Assembly: GCA_005239435.1 (NCBI GenBank)
Contig: SZNP01000006.1
Coordinates: forward strand, 1-64,000
DNA length: 64,000 nucleotides
Direction: 5' to 3'
Origin: Halorussus salinisoli
GTDB lineage: Archaea > Halobacteriota > Halobacteria > Halobacteriales > Haladaptataceae
Shown here: positions 35,960 through 44,629 of the stretch, piece after piece
Layout of the letters: every line of letters begins with the position of its first letter
Position numbering within the stretch: the first letter of the stretch is position 1
The notes under the pieces: generated by a model
Told to the model about the DNA's origin: nothing
What the model saw: the letters and a program-made list of their open reading frames with translations, nothing else
Database searches by the model: none
Program-made: the position numbers and the translations under genes

Positions 35960-37393
35960 TTAGTCGTTTTGGGTCGGCGTGTGAGTCGGTTCACTCTCGT
36001 TCTGGCGAGGGTGACGAGAGGTGCCGGGCGTGCGCTCGACGAACTGTTCGACCGAGAAGTCCTGATAGACGGTGTCGGTGTCCTCGGGGTAGACGTTGCG
36101 TCCGACGAGTCGATTGACGAACTTCGTGTTGCGGTAGCAACCGAGTCCGAGGTCGGGAACACCGACGCCGTGCGTGTGGATCTCGGCGTTCTGGAGGAAG
36201 ACGTCCCCCGCCACGTCGAGGTCGAGGCGGTGGTCTTCGGTCACCTCGAACCGCCCCTCGTCGTCCCAGTTGATGGCCCCTTCGAGTGGTTCGAGGAAAC
36301 CGGGGACGGGACGCTCGTAGCCGGTGCCGAGGACGACGACTTCGCTCTCGTGGACGAACGACTCCTCGGCCTGCCACTGGTGGCAGTCGAGGGCGTAGGT
36401 GTCGCCCACCGACTCGATCTCCCGCACTTCGGTCATGGCAAACAGACCGACGTCGGGGTCGCGGTCGCCGATAGAGCGGCGATAGAGCAGGTCGTAAATT
36501 TCGGCACTCGTCCCCGGGTCGATACCTTTGTAGAGCAGGTCCTGGTTCGGGACGAGGTCGTCTTTGACTTCCTGCGGGAGGTCGTAGACGTACTGCTCGT
36601 ACTCGGGCGTGAAGTGCTGAAGCCCGAGCTTCGAGTACTCCATCGGGAAGAACCCGTCCGAGCGCGTGAGCCAGTCGAGCCGATAGTCTGCCTCCGACTG
36701 GTGACGGAGTAGGTCCTGAAACACCTCGGCCGCGCTCTGGCCCGACCCGACCACCGTGATCGAGTCGGCGTCGAGACACCGGTCGCGCCGGAATCGGTAC
36801 TCGGCGGTGTGGAACACGTCCGCGTCGGGGTGGCCCCGCAAGTTCTCGGGAACGTTGGGGCGACTCCCGATCCCGAGCGCGAGGTTCCGGGCGCGGTAGG
36901 TGAGTTCCGTCCCAGTCTCGGGGTTCCGAGCGGTGACGACGAAGTACCCGTCTTCGTCTTCCCCTCCGTTCTCCCACGCCACGTCCTCGACCCGGCGACC
37001 GAACCGGCAGGCGTCGAGTCGGTCGGCGACCCAGCCGAGGTAGTCGTTGTACTCCCGCCGGGGAATCTGGAAGGTCTCGTAGAAGTAGAACTCGTAGAGG
37101 CGGTCCCGCTCCCGGAGGTAGTTGAGGTAGCTGTGGGGACTGGTCGGGTCCGCCATCGTCACGAGGTCAGCGAGGAAGGGGACTTCGAGCGTAGTGCCCT
37201 CGACGAGCATCCCCTCGTGCCACGCGAACTCGGCCTCCTGTTCGAGAAACACGGCGTCCACGTCGGCGTCTGCGCCGTCGAGCAGGGCGGCGAGGCCGAG
37301 GTTGAACGGGCCGAGTCCGACCCCGAGAACGTCGCGGACGCTCTCGCTCGTGTCGGTTCCGTCACCCGCGTCGGTCTCGTCGTGGTCGTTCAT
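35960..37393 (-). CDS. iucD: L-lysine/ornithine/diamine N-monooxygenase
   Basis: A 477-residue flavin N-hydroxylase that makes the hydroxamate precursor using NADPH and O2. GVGLGPFNLGLAALL binds FAD, VVGSGQSAAEVFQDLL binds NADPH, and LGTGYERPVPGFLEPL is the C-terminal ATGY-like signature. The PTSPHSYLNYLRE region fits the substrate domain. Because dat and ddc supply 1,3-diaminopropane, the likely substrate is that diamine (as for RhbE), not lysine. Its start overlaps the stop of the acyltransferase by 4 bases (ATGA). Confidence 0.93.
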   Translation of the reverse strand: MNDHDETDAGDGTDTSESVRDVLGVGLGPFNLGLAALLDGADADVDAVFLEQEAEFAWHEGMLVEGTTLEVPFLADLVTMADPTSPHSYLNYLRERDRLYEFYFYETFQIPRREYNDYLGWVADRLDACRFGRRVEDVAWENGGEDEDGYFVVTARNPETGTELTYRARNLALGIGSRPNVPENLRGHPDADVFHTAEYRFRRDRCLDADSITVVGSGQSAAEVFQDLLRHQSEADYRLDWLTRSDGFFPMEYSKLGLQHFTPEYEQYVYDLPQEVKDDLVPNQDLLYKGIDPGTSAEIYDLLYRRSIGDRDPDVGLFAMTEVREIESVGDTYALDCHQWQAEESFVHESEVVVLGTGYERPVPGFLEPLEGAINWDDEGRFEVTEDHRLDLDVAGDVFLQNAEIHTHGVGVPDLGLGCYRNTKFVNRLVGRNVYPEDTDTVYQDFSVEQFVERTPGTSRHPRQNESEPTHTPTQND

Positions 37394-37977
37394 GCCAGAA
37401 CCCCCCGCTCGAACCGGTCGCGTTCACAGACCATCAGCAGGGCCGTCTTCTCGTCCATCTCGATTTCGCGCCGGGGTTCGAAGCCACATTTCTCGAAGAC
37501 GTGGTGGACGATTTCGTTTCGTACGTCGGGTTCGGTGACGATTCGGTCGGTCTCGCCGTGCCGGAACTGCATCTCGGTCACCGCCCGCAGGAGGGGTTCG
37601 GCGTAGCCGTGGCCCAGATACTCGGGCGGGCCGACGAGCAGGTGGATTCCTTGGTCGGCGGGGTCGGCGTCGTAGTAGTCCGCGATGGGGTCGTCCGTGG
37701 CCCAGTAACACTCCCAGTAGCTCATCGGCACGTGGTCGAGGTGGCCGACGTAGGGCGTCACGTGGTCGTCGGCCAACTTCTCGGCCAGCGCGTCCCGGAA
37801 CTCGGGCAATGGGTCGTCCAACTGCCAGTAGGGCAGGACGTGGTCCTCGTTGAGCCACGCGTGGAGCATCCCCAAATCGGCCATCTCGACCTGCCGGAAC
37901 GAGATGGTCTTCTCGATTTCCTCGTCGTAGCGCTGGAAGTCGTAGGGCGCAGCGACGACGCCTCCGGGTCCAGTCAT
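37390..37977 (-). CDS. iucB: GNAT siderophore acyltransferase (IucB/RhbD type)
   Basis: A 195-residue acetyltransferase that would acylate the hydroxylated diamine. Motifs: FRQVEMADLGMLHAWLNEDHVLPYW at the start, then PMSYWECYWATDDPIADYY, and the acetyl-CoA loop LVGPPEYLGHGYAEPLL, with DIRN-like EPDVRNEIVHHVFEKCGF. These match the siderophore branch of GNAT proteins (AlcB/IucB/RhbD). It starts within the stop of the preceding synthetase gene (ATGA overlap) and ends in the start of iucD. The first 26 residues before the domain are unusual but have no in-frame alternative that keeps the overlap. Confidence 0.9.
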   Translation of the reverse strand: MTGPGGVVAAPYDFQRYDEEIEKTISFRQVEMADLGMLHAWLNEDHVLPYWQLDDPLPEFRDALAEKLADDHVTPYVGHLDHVPMSYWECYWATDDPIADYYDADPADQGIHLLVGPPEYLGHGYAEPLLRAVTEMQFRHGETDRIVTEPDVRNEIVHHVFEKCGFEPRREIEMDEKTALLMVCERDRFERGVLA

Positions 37978-39836
37978 CGCGGGGTCACCTCCGTCTCGCC
38001 GTCGGTTTCTCCATCCTGCTCGATTTCGGCCCCGGTCTCCACCTCGGTCACGAGCGGGTTGTCCACGTCGGCGTACACCGACTGATTCTCCAGCGATCCG
38101 ACGAGTTCGTCCATGTCGTGGAACCGCGTGAGGAGGTTGGCCTTGCACGGAAGCGTTTCGTCTTCGAGCAAGCCGTCCAACAGCGACGACGACTCGCGGT
38201 CGAATTTCCGGCAGTGTTCCAACTCCTCGCGCAGGACTCCGAGCAGGTCGCGCTCGTCCACCAGACCCGCGGTGCCGAAGGCGTTGACGACGCCGAACAG
38301 GTTGTTCAGCACGACGTAGTACCGGACGCGCTCGTCGGCCACCGCGTCGGGGCAGACGGTGTCCGCTCGCTCGCCGACGCCGGGGAGCAGGGCGTCGAGG
38401 TCGTCGTACCGGGACTCGGAGAAGTAGTAGCCCTGGTTGTCCCGGTAGTAGAACTCGTCGGGGTAGCCCTCGTCCAGCGCGAGGACGCTGTTCTGCTGGT
38501 GTGCCTCGACGCCGAGTCCGCGTTCGAGATAGAGCCACATGAGAGGCCGGAGCGAGAGTTCGAGGTACTGGCGGAACCAGTCCCGACTGACCGCCGCGGT
38601 CGAACGCCCCTCGCGCTCGGCGAGGGTCTCGACTATCTCGCCGAGCCGCGACCCGTCCTCGGTGATGCGGTCCTGACAGAGCGCGACCACGGGACCGGCG
38701 TTCTCGGCGTCCGCGCCACGGAAGGCGTTCTCGCGCAGGACGACCTCGAAGCCGGACTCGGCATCGTCGCCGACGTCGAGGGTGAGCGAGGCGGGGTCGC
38801 GCACGACGTCGAAGTCCGGGAATCGCTCGCGCAGGTCGTCGCCGAGTTCGGTGTCGAGCAGTTGCGTGACGGCGACCCCGCGGTCGAGTTCCGGCCGCTT
38901 GTTGGTCCGCTCGGAGTTGGTTATCTCGACGTTGAGCGACCCCTTGACCATGAACGGAGCGTCGGGTGCGTAGAGCGTTCGGACCGAAGTCGTCGGGTAG
39001 AACTCCCGGCCGACGCGGCCGAGCGACTCCAGTCCATCGCCCAACTGCTCCTGCACGTGGTCCTGCTCGAGCAGGAAGTCGGCCTGCCACGGGTGGACCG
39101 GAAGCAGCACGTCGTCGCTCTCGACGTGGTCGGCGACGAACGACTTGGACACCGCGGGGTCCGCCCGGAGCGCCGACTTCACCCACTCGCTCGCCGAGTC
39201 CGCGTTCCCGGTATCGACCCGGACAGTCCCGTCGAGCGCCGAATCCTGCCAGACGAGGTCGGGGTCGGCCCGGAAGTAGTGGAGCGAGAACGACCCCTCC
39301 AGCTCGGGCGCGTAGGTCGGTGACTCGTGGGGCGCAATTCCCTGGCGACTCTTCGGCGTCGGGTGGAGCAGGTGCCCGAACACCAGCGACTGCTCGGCCT
39401 CTCGGAACGTCGCGTCGAAGCCGTAGAGCTGTTCGGTATCCCCCCGTCGGGCCTCCACGAACCGGGCGACGTTCTTACAGCTTTTGATGACGCGCAGGAG
39501 GAGTTCGTCGCGGTTCCCGGTGTCGTCGCGCGCCAGCGAGAGTTCCTTCGTCACGAGCGACGCCAGGGTAACGTAATCGAGTTCCAGCGTCTCGTCGGCC
39601 CGCCGGTAGTAGCCCGGCAGGTCGAACAGGTGACGGCCGGTCGGCGACCGATACCGGAGCGGGACGAACAGAGTCGTGGCCTGCTCGGGCAAGGGGACCC
39701 GGACCGCTCGGTCCCGGCGATGGGTCGGCGCGGGCACGTCGTCACCGTCCACGACCTCGTAGTCGCCGGTCTCGCGGAGATAGCAGTTGAGGAAGCTATG
39801 CAACGTTGCGGATTCTGCGATGTCGGTCGGATTCAT
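37974..39836 (-). CDS. iucA: IucA-type NIS siderophore synthetase
   Basis: A 620-residue synthetase of the IucA/IucC family, distant from the second copy (iucC). Motifs in order: HPTPKSRQGIAPHE (ATP loop), LPVHPWQADFLLEQ, TSVRTLYAP, EAHQQNSVLALDEG (in place of EAHGQN) and YYRDNQGYYFS. It should catalyse the first condensation of N-acyl-N-hydroxy-diaminopropane with citrate, as RhbC does. It overlaps ddc upstream and iucB downstream by ATGA. The Gly to Gln change in HxQN is also a known variant in type A enzymes. Confidence 0.93.
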   Translation of the reverse strand: MNPTDIAESATLHSFLNCYLRETGDYEVVDGDDVPAPTHRRDRAVRVPLPEQATTLFVPLRYRSPTGRHLFDLPGYYRRADETLELDYVTLASLVTKELSLARDDTGNRDELLLRVIKSCKNVARFVEARRGDTEQLYGFDATFREAEQSLVFGHLLHPTPKSRQGIAPHESPTYAPELEGSFSLHYFRADPDLVWQDSALDGTVRVDTGNADSASEWVKSALRADPAVSKSFVADHVESDDVLLPVHPWQADFLLEQDHVQEQLGDGLESLGRVGREFYPTTSVRTLYAPDAPFMVKGSLNVEITNSERTNKRPELDRGVAVTQLLDTELGDDLRERFPDFDVVRDPASLTLDVGDDAESGFEVVLRENAFRGADAENAGPVVALCQDRITEDGSRLGEIVETLAEREGRSTAAVSRDWFRQYLELSLRPLMWLYLERGLGVEAHQQNSVLALDEGYPDEFYYRDNQGYYFSESRYDDLDALLPGVGERADTVCPDAVADERVRYYVVLNNLFGVVNAFGTAGLVDERDLLGVLREELEHCRKFDRESSSLLDGLLEDETLPCKANLLTRFHDMDELVGSLENQSVYADVDNPLVTEVETGAEIEQDGETDGETEVTPR

Positions 39837-41323
39837 CGTCGGAGTTGCTGGTCTGCTACTTCGATGGTTCGTGCGCGGTTCCTCACGGCGTCCAGCACGT
39901 CGGCCACGTCCTCGACGGTCGTCTTGGGGTTCAACAGGGTGAACTTCAGGCTAGTCGTACCCTCGACCTCGGTCCGGCCGACCACGGCGTCGCCGTTCCG
40001 GAGCAGGGCCTCTCGGAGTGCGGCGTTGAGTCGACCCACACGCTCGTCGCCGACGCCCGCGGGCCGATATCGGAAGACGACCGCGTTGAGCGTCGGGTCG
40101 TTGACCAACTCGAAGTCGGGCGCGTCGGCCAGCAGGGCGGCCACGTCGTCGGCGAGTTCGAGCGTGGACTCGACCAGCGTGGCGAGTCGCTCCCGGCCGA
40201 GCGTCCGGAACGTGACGTACGGCTTGAGGGCGTCGAACCGCCGGGTGGTCTGGACCGACTTCGAAACCAGATTCGGTGCGGCGAGGTCGTCCTCCTCGGG
40301 GTTGAGGTACGCCGCCGACCGCTCGATGAGGTCGAAGCGCTCGCCGTCCCGGACGAGCAAGGCTCCACAGCTGATGGGCTGGTAGAACAGTTTGTGGAAA
40401 TCGACCGCCAGCGAGTCGGCGCGCTCGATTCCAGTCAGCTTCTCGCGGTGGGTCTCCGAGAGTGCAAGCGCACCCCCGTAGGCCGCGTCCACGTGGAACC
40501 AGAGGTCGTGTTCGTTGGCCCGGTCGGCCAGCGCGTCGAGCGGGTCGATGCTCCCGAAGTCGGTCGTGCCCGCGGTCCCGACCAGCGCGAACGGCTCCTC
40601 GTCCCGCTGGCGAAGGTCGGCGAGGGTCGCGTCGAGCGCCTCGGAGTCCATCCGGTAGCCGTCGTCGGTCGGGACAGTCACGACCGCGTTCTCGCCGAGA
40701 CCGAGGTGGGCCGCGGCCTGCTTGGCGGTGAAGTGGGCCGCCTCCGAGCAGAGGATTCGCATCGCCTTGGCCTCGTGCGGCAGGCCGGTCTCCTCGACGC
40801 GGCGACCGAACCGCTCGCGGGCGAACCAGTTGCGGGCGAGCAGAAGTCCCTCGAAGTTCGACTGGGTGCCGCCGCTGGTGAACACGCCGTCGCCGCCGGA
40901 ACCGTAGTCGAACAACTCGCAGAGTCGGTCCACCATCCGGCGTTCGACGTGGGTCGCGGCGGGACTCTGGTCCCACGAGTCCAGCGACTGGTTCGTGGCC
41001 GCGATTGCGGTCTCGGCCGCGAGCGCGGGCACCAGCGGTGGGCAGTGTAGGTGGGCGACGCAACGCGAGTCCGAGACGCCGACCGAGTCCGACAGGACGT
41101 CGTCGCCGACCTCCTCGATGGTCTCGGCGAGCGGTTGCCCCTCGTCGGGGAGACACTCGCTCTCGGCGAACCGGTCGTCGAGTCGCCCGGGGGCCACACC
41201 AGAGTAGGGGGTCGCGTTCTCGGCGAACGCCTCGACGACCGCCTCGCTGGCCTGCGAGACGGCTTCGCGGTAGGCGTCGTTTCCGGCGTCGGTTCCGAGG
41301 AACAGTTCGTCGACGCTCGTCAT
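39833..41323 (-). CDS. ddc: L-2,4-diaminobutyrate decarboxylase
   Basis: A 496-residue group II PLP decarboxylase making 1,3-diaminopropane from 2,4-diaminobutyrate. Motifs: YSGVAPGRLDDRF, HLHCPPLVPALAAETAIAATNQSLDSWDQSP, GVFTSGGTQSNFEGLL, FHVDAAYGGAL (PLP-binding Asp/Ala) and SLAVDFHKLFYQPISCGALLV with the Schiff-base lysine. The first enzyme of the pathway, dat, lies directly upstream and overlaps by 4 bases. The homologue in haloarchaea is often called bdb. The start at 41323 matches the family and the overlap. Confidence 0.94.
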   Translation of the reverse strand: MTSVDELFLGTDAGNDAYREAVSQASEAVVEAFAENATPYSGVAPGRLDDRFAESECLPDEGQPLAETIEEVGDDVLSDSVGVSDSRCVAHLHCPPLVPALAAETAIAATNQSLDSWDQSPAATHVERRMVDRLCELFDYGSGGDGVFTSGGTQSNFEGLLLARNWFARERFGRRVEETGLPHEAKAMRILCSEAAHFTAKQAAAHLGLGENAVVTVPTDDGYRMDSEALDATLADLRQRDEEPFALVGTAGTTDFGSIDPLDALADRANEHDLWFHVDAAYGGALALSETHREKLTGIERADSLAVDFHKLFYQPISCGALLVRDGERFDLIERSAAYLNPEEDDLAAPNLVSKSVQTTRRFDALKPYVTFRTLGRERLATLVESTLELADDVAALLADAPDFELVNDPTLNAVVFRYRPAGVGDERVGRLNAALREALLRNGDAVVGRTEVEGTTSLKFTLLNPKTTVEDVADVLDAVRNRARTIEVADQQLRR

Positions 41324-42699
41324 AACGACTCGCTGGCCCCCTTCGACCGAGTTCCGTTCTCCGAGACCGCGGCCGCGACCGCCTCGCGGAAGATGCGGCC
41401 GATGTCCTCGACCTGTTCCTTCGAGACGATTAGCGGCGGTAGGAATCGGACGGTCGCACCCTCGCGGCCGCCGCGCTCTACGATTAGTCCCCGGTCGAAA
41501 CACTCCGACTGGACCGCCTCGGCGAGGTCGGCGTCGGGCGGGTGCGCGCCGAGGTCGTCCGGTTCGGCCGCTGTATCGACCATCTCGGCCCCGAGCATCA
41601 GGCCCCGGCCCCGCACGTCGCCGACCTCGGTGAAGTCGTCGGCCGCGGCGTCGAGGTGGTCACGCAGACGCGCTCCCATCCTCTCGGCGTGACTCGGCAG
41701 GTCGTTCGCCACGACGTACTCGATGGTGGCCCGCCCGGCGGCCATCGCTAGCTGGTTGCCCCGGAAGGTACCGGTGTGCGCACCCGACTCCCACTCGTCT
41801 AACTCCTCGTCGTAGAGCACGACTGCCAGCGGGAGACCGCCGCCGACCGCCTTCGAGAGCGTCACTACGTCGGGCGTGACGTCGGCGCGCTCGAAGTCGT
41901 AGAGGTCGCCGGTCCGACCCAGCCCCGACTGAATCTCGTCTACGACGAGGGGGACGTCGTGTTCGCGGGTGATGCGACGCATCTCGCCGAGCCAGTCGGC
42001 GGGCGGAGCGATGGAACCGCCCTCGCCCTGCACGGGTTCGAGGACCATCGCGGCGGGGTCGGCGAAGCCGCGCTCGGGGTCGGCGAGCAGGCGCTCTACG
42101 TACTCGCTGGCGACCTCGTGGCCGCCCTCGCCGACTCCGAACGGACACCGATAGGGGTAGGGGTACGGCAGGTGGTGGACGTTCCCCATCGTCCCCGGCA
42201 CGTCGGCCTTGGGGTCGGTGTCGCCCATCAGGCCGAGCGAGCCGTGGGTCATCCCGTGATACCCCCCGCGGAACGAGAGGACCGACCGGTTGCCGGTCGC
42301 GGTCTTGGCGAGTTTCAGGGCGGCTTCTACTGCGTCGGTACCTGCGGGGCTACAGAACTGAATTTTGGCCGAGTCGGCGAACTCGTCCGGAAGGCTATCG
42401 AACAGCGTGTCCACGAACGCCTCCTTGAGGGGTGTCGTGATGTCGAGGGTGTGCATCGGCCGGTCAGCCGCCATCGCGTCCTCGATGGCCTCGACCACGA
42501 CCGGGTGGTTGTGGCCGAGGTGGAGAGTCCCCGCCCCGGCGAGACAGTCGAAGTAGGTGTTGCCGTCGGCGTCGGTGACTTCGATGCCTCGGGCTTCCCG
42601 AATCGCCATCGGGAGGTATCGAGGATAGCTCCTCGCACTCGACTCCCTGTCGGCCTGTTTGTCGAGCAATCGGTCGTTCGACGCGTCCCCGCACGCCAT
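41320..42699 (-). CDS. dat: Diaminobutyrate--2-oxoglutarate aminotransferase
   Basis: A 459-residue class III PLP aminotransferase that makes 2,4-diaminobutyrate from aspartate semialdehyde and glutamate. Visible: GAGTLHLGHNHP, FCSPAGTDAVEAALKLAK, FRGGYHGMTHGSLG, LVVDEIQSGLGRTG, the PLP lysine in VVTLSKAVGGGLPLAVVL, and GTFRGNQLAM. This is the promoter-proximal gene of the siderophore operon. Two iron-box palindromes lie 77-150 bases upstream, so it is probably repressed by an iron-loaded DtxR-family regulator. A GGGGAGGGG sequence 7-15 bases before the ATG could be a ribosome binding site, matching a leader of about 80 bases. Confidence 0.94.
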   Translation of the reverse strand: MACGDASNDRLLDKQADRESSARSYPRYLPMAIREARGIEVTDADGNTYFDCLAGAGTLHLGHNHPVVVEAIEDAMAADRPMHTLDITTPLKEAFVDTLFDSLPDEFADSAKIQFCSPAGTDAVEAALKLAKTATGNRSVLSFRGGYHGMTHGSLGLMGDTDPKADVPGTMGNVHHLPYPYPYRCPFGVGEGGHEVASEYVERLLADPERGFADPAAMVLEPVQGEGGSIAPPADWLGEMRRITREHDVPLVVDEIQSGLGRTGDLYDFERADVTPDVVTLSKAVGGGLPLAVVLYDEELDEWESGAHTGTFRGNQLAMAAGRATIEYVVANDLPSHAERMGARLRDHLDAAADDFTEVGDVRGRGLMLGAEMVDTAAEPDDLGAHPPDADLAEAVQSECFDRGLIVERGGREGATVRFLPPLIVSKEQVEDIGRIFREAVAAAVSENGTRSKGASESL

Positions 42700-42775
42700 C
42701 TCAGCGCCCCTCCCCGACGAACGGGGGTCGATTCGTCGTCTGTACGACTCGGTGTGGAGTTCGTCGCCTCACGGG

Positions 42776-42793
42776 TTTTAGGCCGACCTAAAA
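42776..42793. promoter_or_regulatory. Iron-box-like palindromic operator 1
   Basis: TTTTAGGCCGACCTAAAA: perfect 7-bp arms (TTTTAGG/CCTAAAA) around CCGA. It resembles DtxR/IdeR boxes and sits near the expected dat transcription start. Confidence 0.75.
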
Positions 42794-42828
42794 ATTGAAA
42801 AGTATTTCCATACGCTCCAATTATTGTA

Positions 42829-42846
42829 ATTTAGGTTAGCCTAAAT
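42829..42846. promoter_or_regulatory. Iron-box-like palindromic operator 2
   Basis: ATTTAGGTTAGCCTAAAT: 7-bp arms (ATTTAGG/CCTAAAT) around TTAG. The core TTAGGTTAGCCTAA matches the bacterial DtxR/IdeR consensus closely. Its centre is 53 bp from operator 1, so the pair brackets the probable dat TATA box. Confidence 0.8.
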
Positions 42847-43152
42847 CCCTAACGGCTAGGGGCGTCCCCCCGACAGTGCGTCGTGACGGAGGACTCTCTA
42901 CTGTCCGAAAGACGCGAACCGTTCGTCCATCGAACGAACGCCGAGGGGGTATCGGCCGGAACGGACTACGGCAGTCGGGGCGGTACGGACCCCTCGAATC
43001 GAACTGTCAATTGCTACCACGTCTCGACAACTCACTTATAAGAAGCCGCGAGTAGGAGACGTACAGTCGACTCTGACCCGATAGCCCCGACTCCGGACGA
43101 TTCGCCGACAGACTCACAACTTTCAAATTAGACCCTTTCGTTTCGAAACCCA

Positions 43153-44625
43153 ATGGCCACCACAACCGACGACACGATAACCGAGGGCGGGCTCCTCGGT
43201 CCGATGTTCAAGTTAGCGTGGCCCATCGTCGTCATCCAGCTGTTGCAGGTGACGTACAACATCGCCGACACGTTCTGGCTCGGACGCCTCTCGTCCAACG
43301 CGGTGGGCGCGATGAGCCTCGCGTTTCCCCTCATCTTCCTGCTCATCTCCATCGCGGGCGGGTTCACCACCGCGGGGTCCATCCTCGTCGCCCAGTACAC
43401 CGGCGCGGACAGCGAGGGGTCGGCCGGAAAGGTCGCGGGCCAGATACTGACGTTCGTGACCGCACTGGCGCTCACGCTGAGCGTACTCGGCTACTTTGCT
43501 ACCGAACCGATGCTGGCGGCGCTCCCGAGTCAGGGCGCGACCACCGAGCAGGTCGTTCCGCTCGCACGCGACTACATGGAAGTGTTCTTCCTCGGCCTAC
43601 CGTTCCTGTTCGGGTTCTTCGTGTTCTCGTCGCTGATGCGAGGGTACGGCAACACCCGGACGCCGATGCGCGTGATGATGGTCTCGGTGGCGCTCAACGT
43701 CGTCCTCGACCCGCTGCTCATCTTCGGCGGTGGGCCGTTCCCCGCGATGGGCATCGAGGGCGCGGCGCTGGCGACCATCTTCTCGCGCGGCGTCGCCAGC
43801 GTCCTCGGTCTCTACGTGCTGTTCGTGGCTCAGACCGGGCCGAACGTGAGCGTCGCCTCGCTCGTGCCCGACCTCGACTACATTTGGGACATCGTTCGCA
43901 TCGGGACCCCCTCCACGCTCGAACAGTCCACGAGCGCACTGGCGATGATAACCCTGACCGCGATGGTGGTCCAGTTCGAACCGCCGGTCGTCTCCGCTTA
44001 CGGCCTCACCAATCGCCTCGCCTCGCTGGTCTTCCTCCCGGCGATGGGTCTCGGCCGGGCGACCAACACGATGGTCGGCCAGAACCTCGGCGCGGGTAAG
44101 GACGACCGGGCCGAGAGCGCGGTCTGGATAGCCACCAAAGTCGGTGCGGCCGTGATGTTCGGGGTCGCAGTCGTTGCCGCGCTCGTCCCGGAGCCCATCG
44201 TCTCGGTGTTCATGGCGACCGGGACGGACGCGGCCCGCGAGACGGTCCGCCACGGCTCCGAGTACCTCCGGATTCGCTCGGTGGAGTTCACCTTCATGGC
44301 GGTCCTACAGGTCATGCTCGGGGCGTACCGCGGCGCGGGCAACACCAAGACCGCGATGGCGTTCTCGATGGTCGCGCTCTGGGTGGGCCGGGTCCCGACG
44401 GTCTACTACCTCGCGTTCGTCACGAGCATGGGCGCGACCGGCATCTGGGTCGGGATGGCGCTCGGTAACGTGGTCGGAGGTATCGCGGCCGCGCTCTGGT
44501 TCACCCGCGGAACGTGGAAGGAGACCGTCATCGACGACGAGGAGACCGAGACGCCCGAAACGCCGACGCCGGGGTCCGGCGAACCGGACCTGTCGGAGAC
44601 CTCGGGTGCGTCCGAGGGGAAGTGA
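43153..44625 (+). CDS. MATE-family efflux transporter (paralogue 2)
   Basis: A 490-residue, 12-helix MATE transporter, clearly paralogous to the one at 32349. Halves start LAWPIVVIQLLQVTYNIADTF and IGTPSTLEQSTSALAM. RGYGNTRTPMRVM and GAYRGAGNTKTAM repeat in each loop. It is divergent from the siderophore operon and shares its control region, so it may be co-regulated by iron and export the siderophore. It ends in a Thr/Glu/Pro-rich cytoplasmic tail. The ATG at 43153 has a TATA-like TTTCAAATTA at -25 to -30. Confidence 0.92.
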   Translation: MATTTDDTITEGGLLGPMFKLAWPIVVIQLLQVTYNIADTFWLGRLSSNAVGAMSLAFPLIFLLISIAGGFTTAGSILVAQYTGADSEGSAGKVAGQILTFVTALALTLSVLGYFATEPMLAALPSQGATTEQVVPLARDYMEVFFLGLPFLFGFFVFSSLMRGYGNTRTPMRVMMVSVALNVVLDPLLIFGGGPFPAMGIEGAALATIFSRGVASVLGLYVLFVAQTGPNVSVASLVPDLDYIWDIVRIGTPSTLEQSTSALAMITLTAMVVQFEPPVVSAYGLTNRLASLVFLPAMGLGRATNTMVGQNLGAGKDDRAESAVWIATKVGAAVMFGVAVVAALVPEPIVSVFMATGTDAARETVRHGSEYLRIRSVEFTFMAVLQVMLGAYRGAGNTKTAMAFSMVALWVGRVPTVYYLAFVTSMGATGIWVGMALGNVVGGIAAALWFTRGTWKETVIDDEETETPETPTPGSGEPDLSETSGASEGK

Positions 44626-44629
44626 CGTA

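Larger units (their letters stand above)
42700..43152. other. Divergent control region between siderophore operon and second MATE gene
   Basis: No gene. The left part holds the dat leader and two iron boxes flanking an AT-rich TATA-like stretch (42795-42828). The right part has a candidate TATA (CTTATAAG near 43035) and a second, TTTCAAATTA at 43121-43130, about 25-30 bases before the MATE ATG. Confidence 0.6.
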
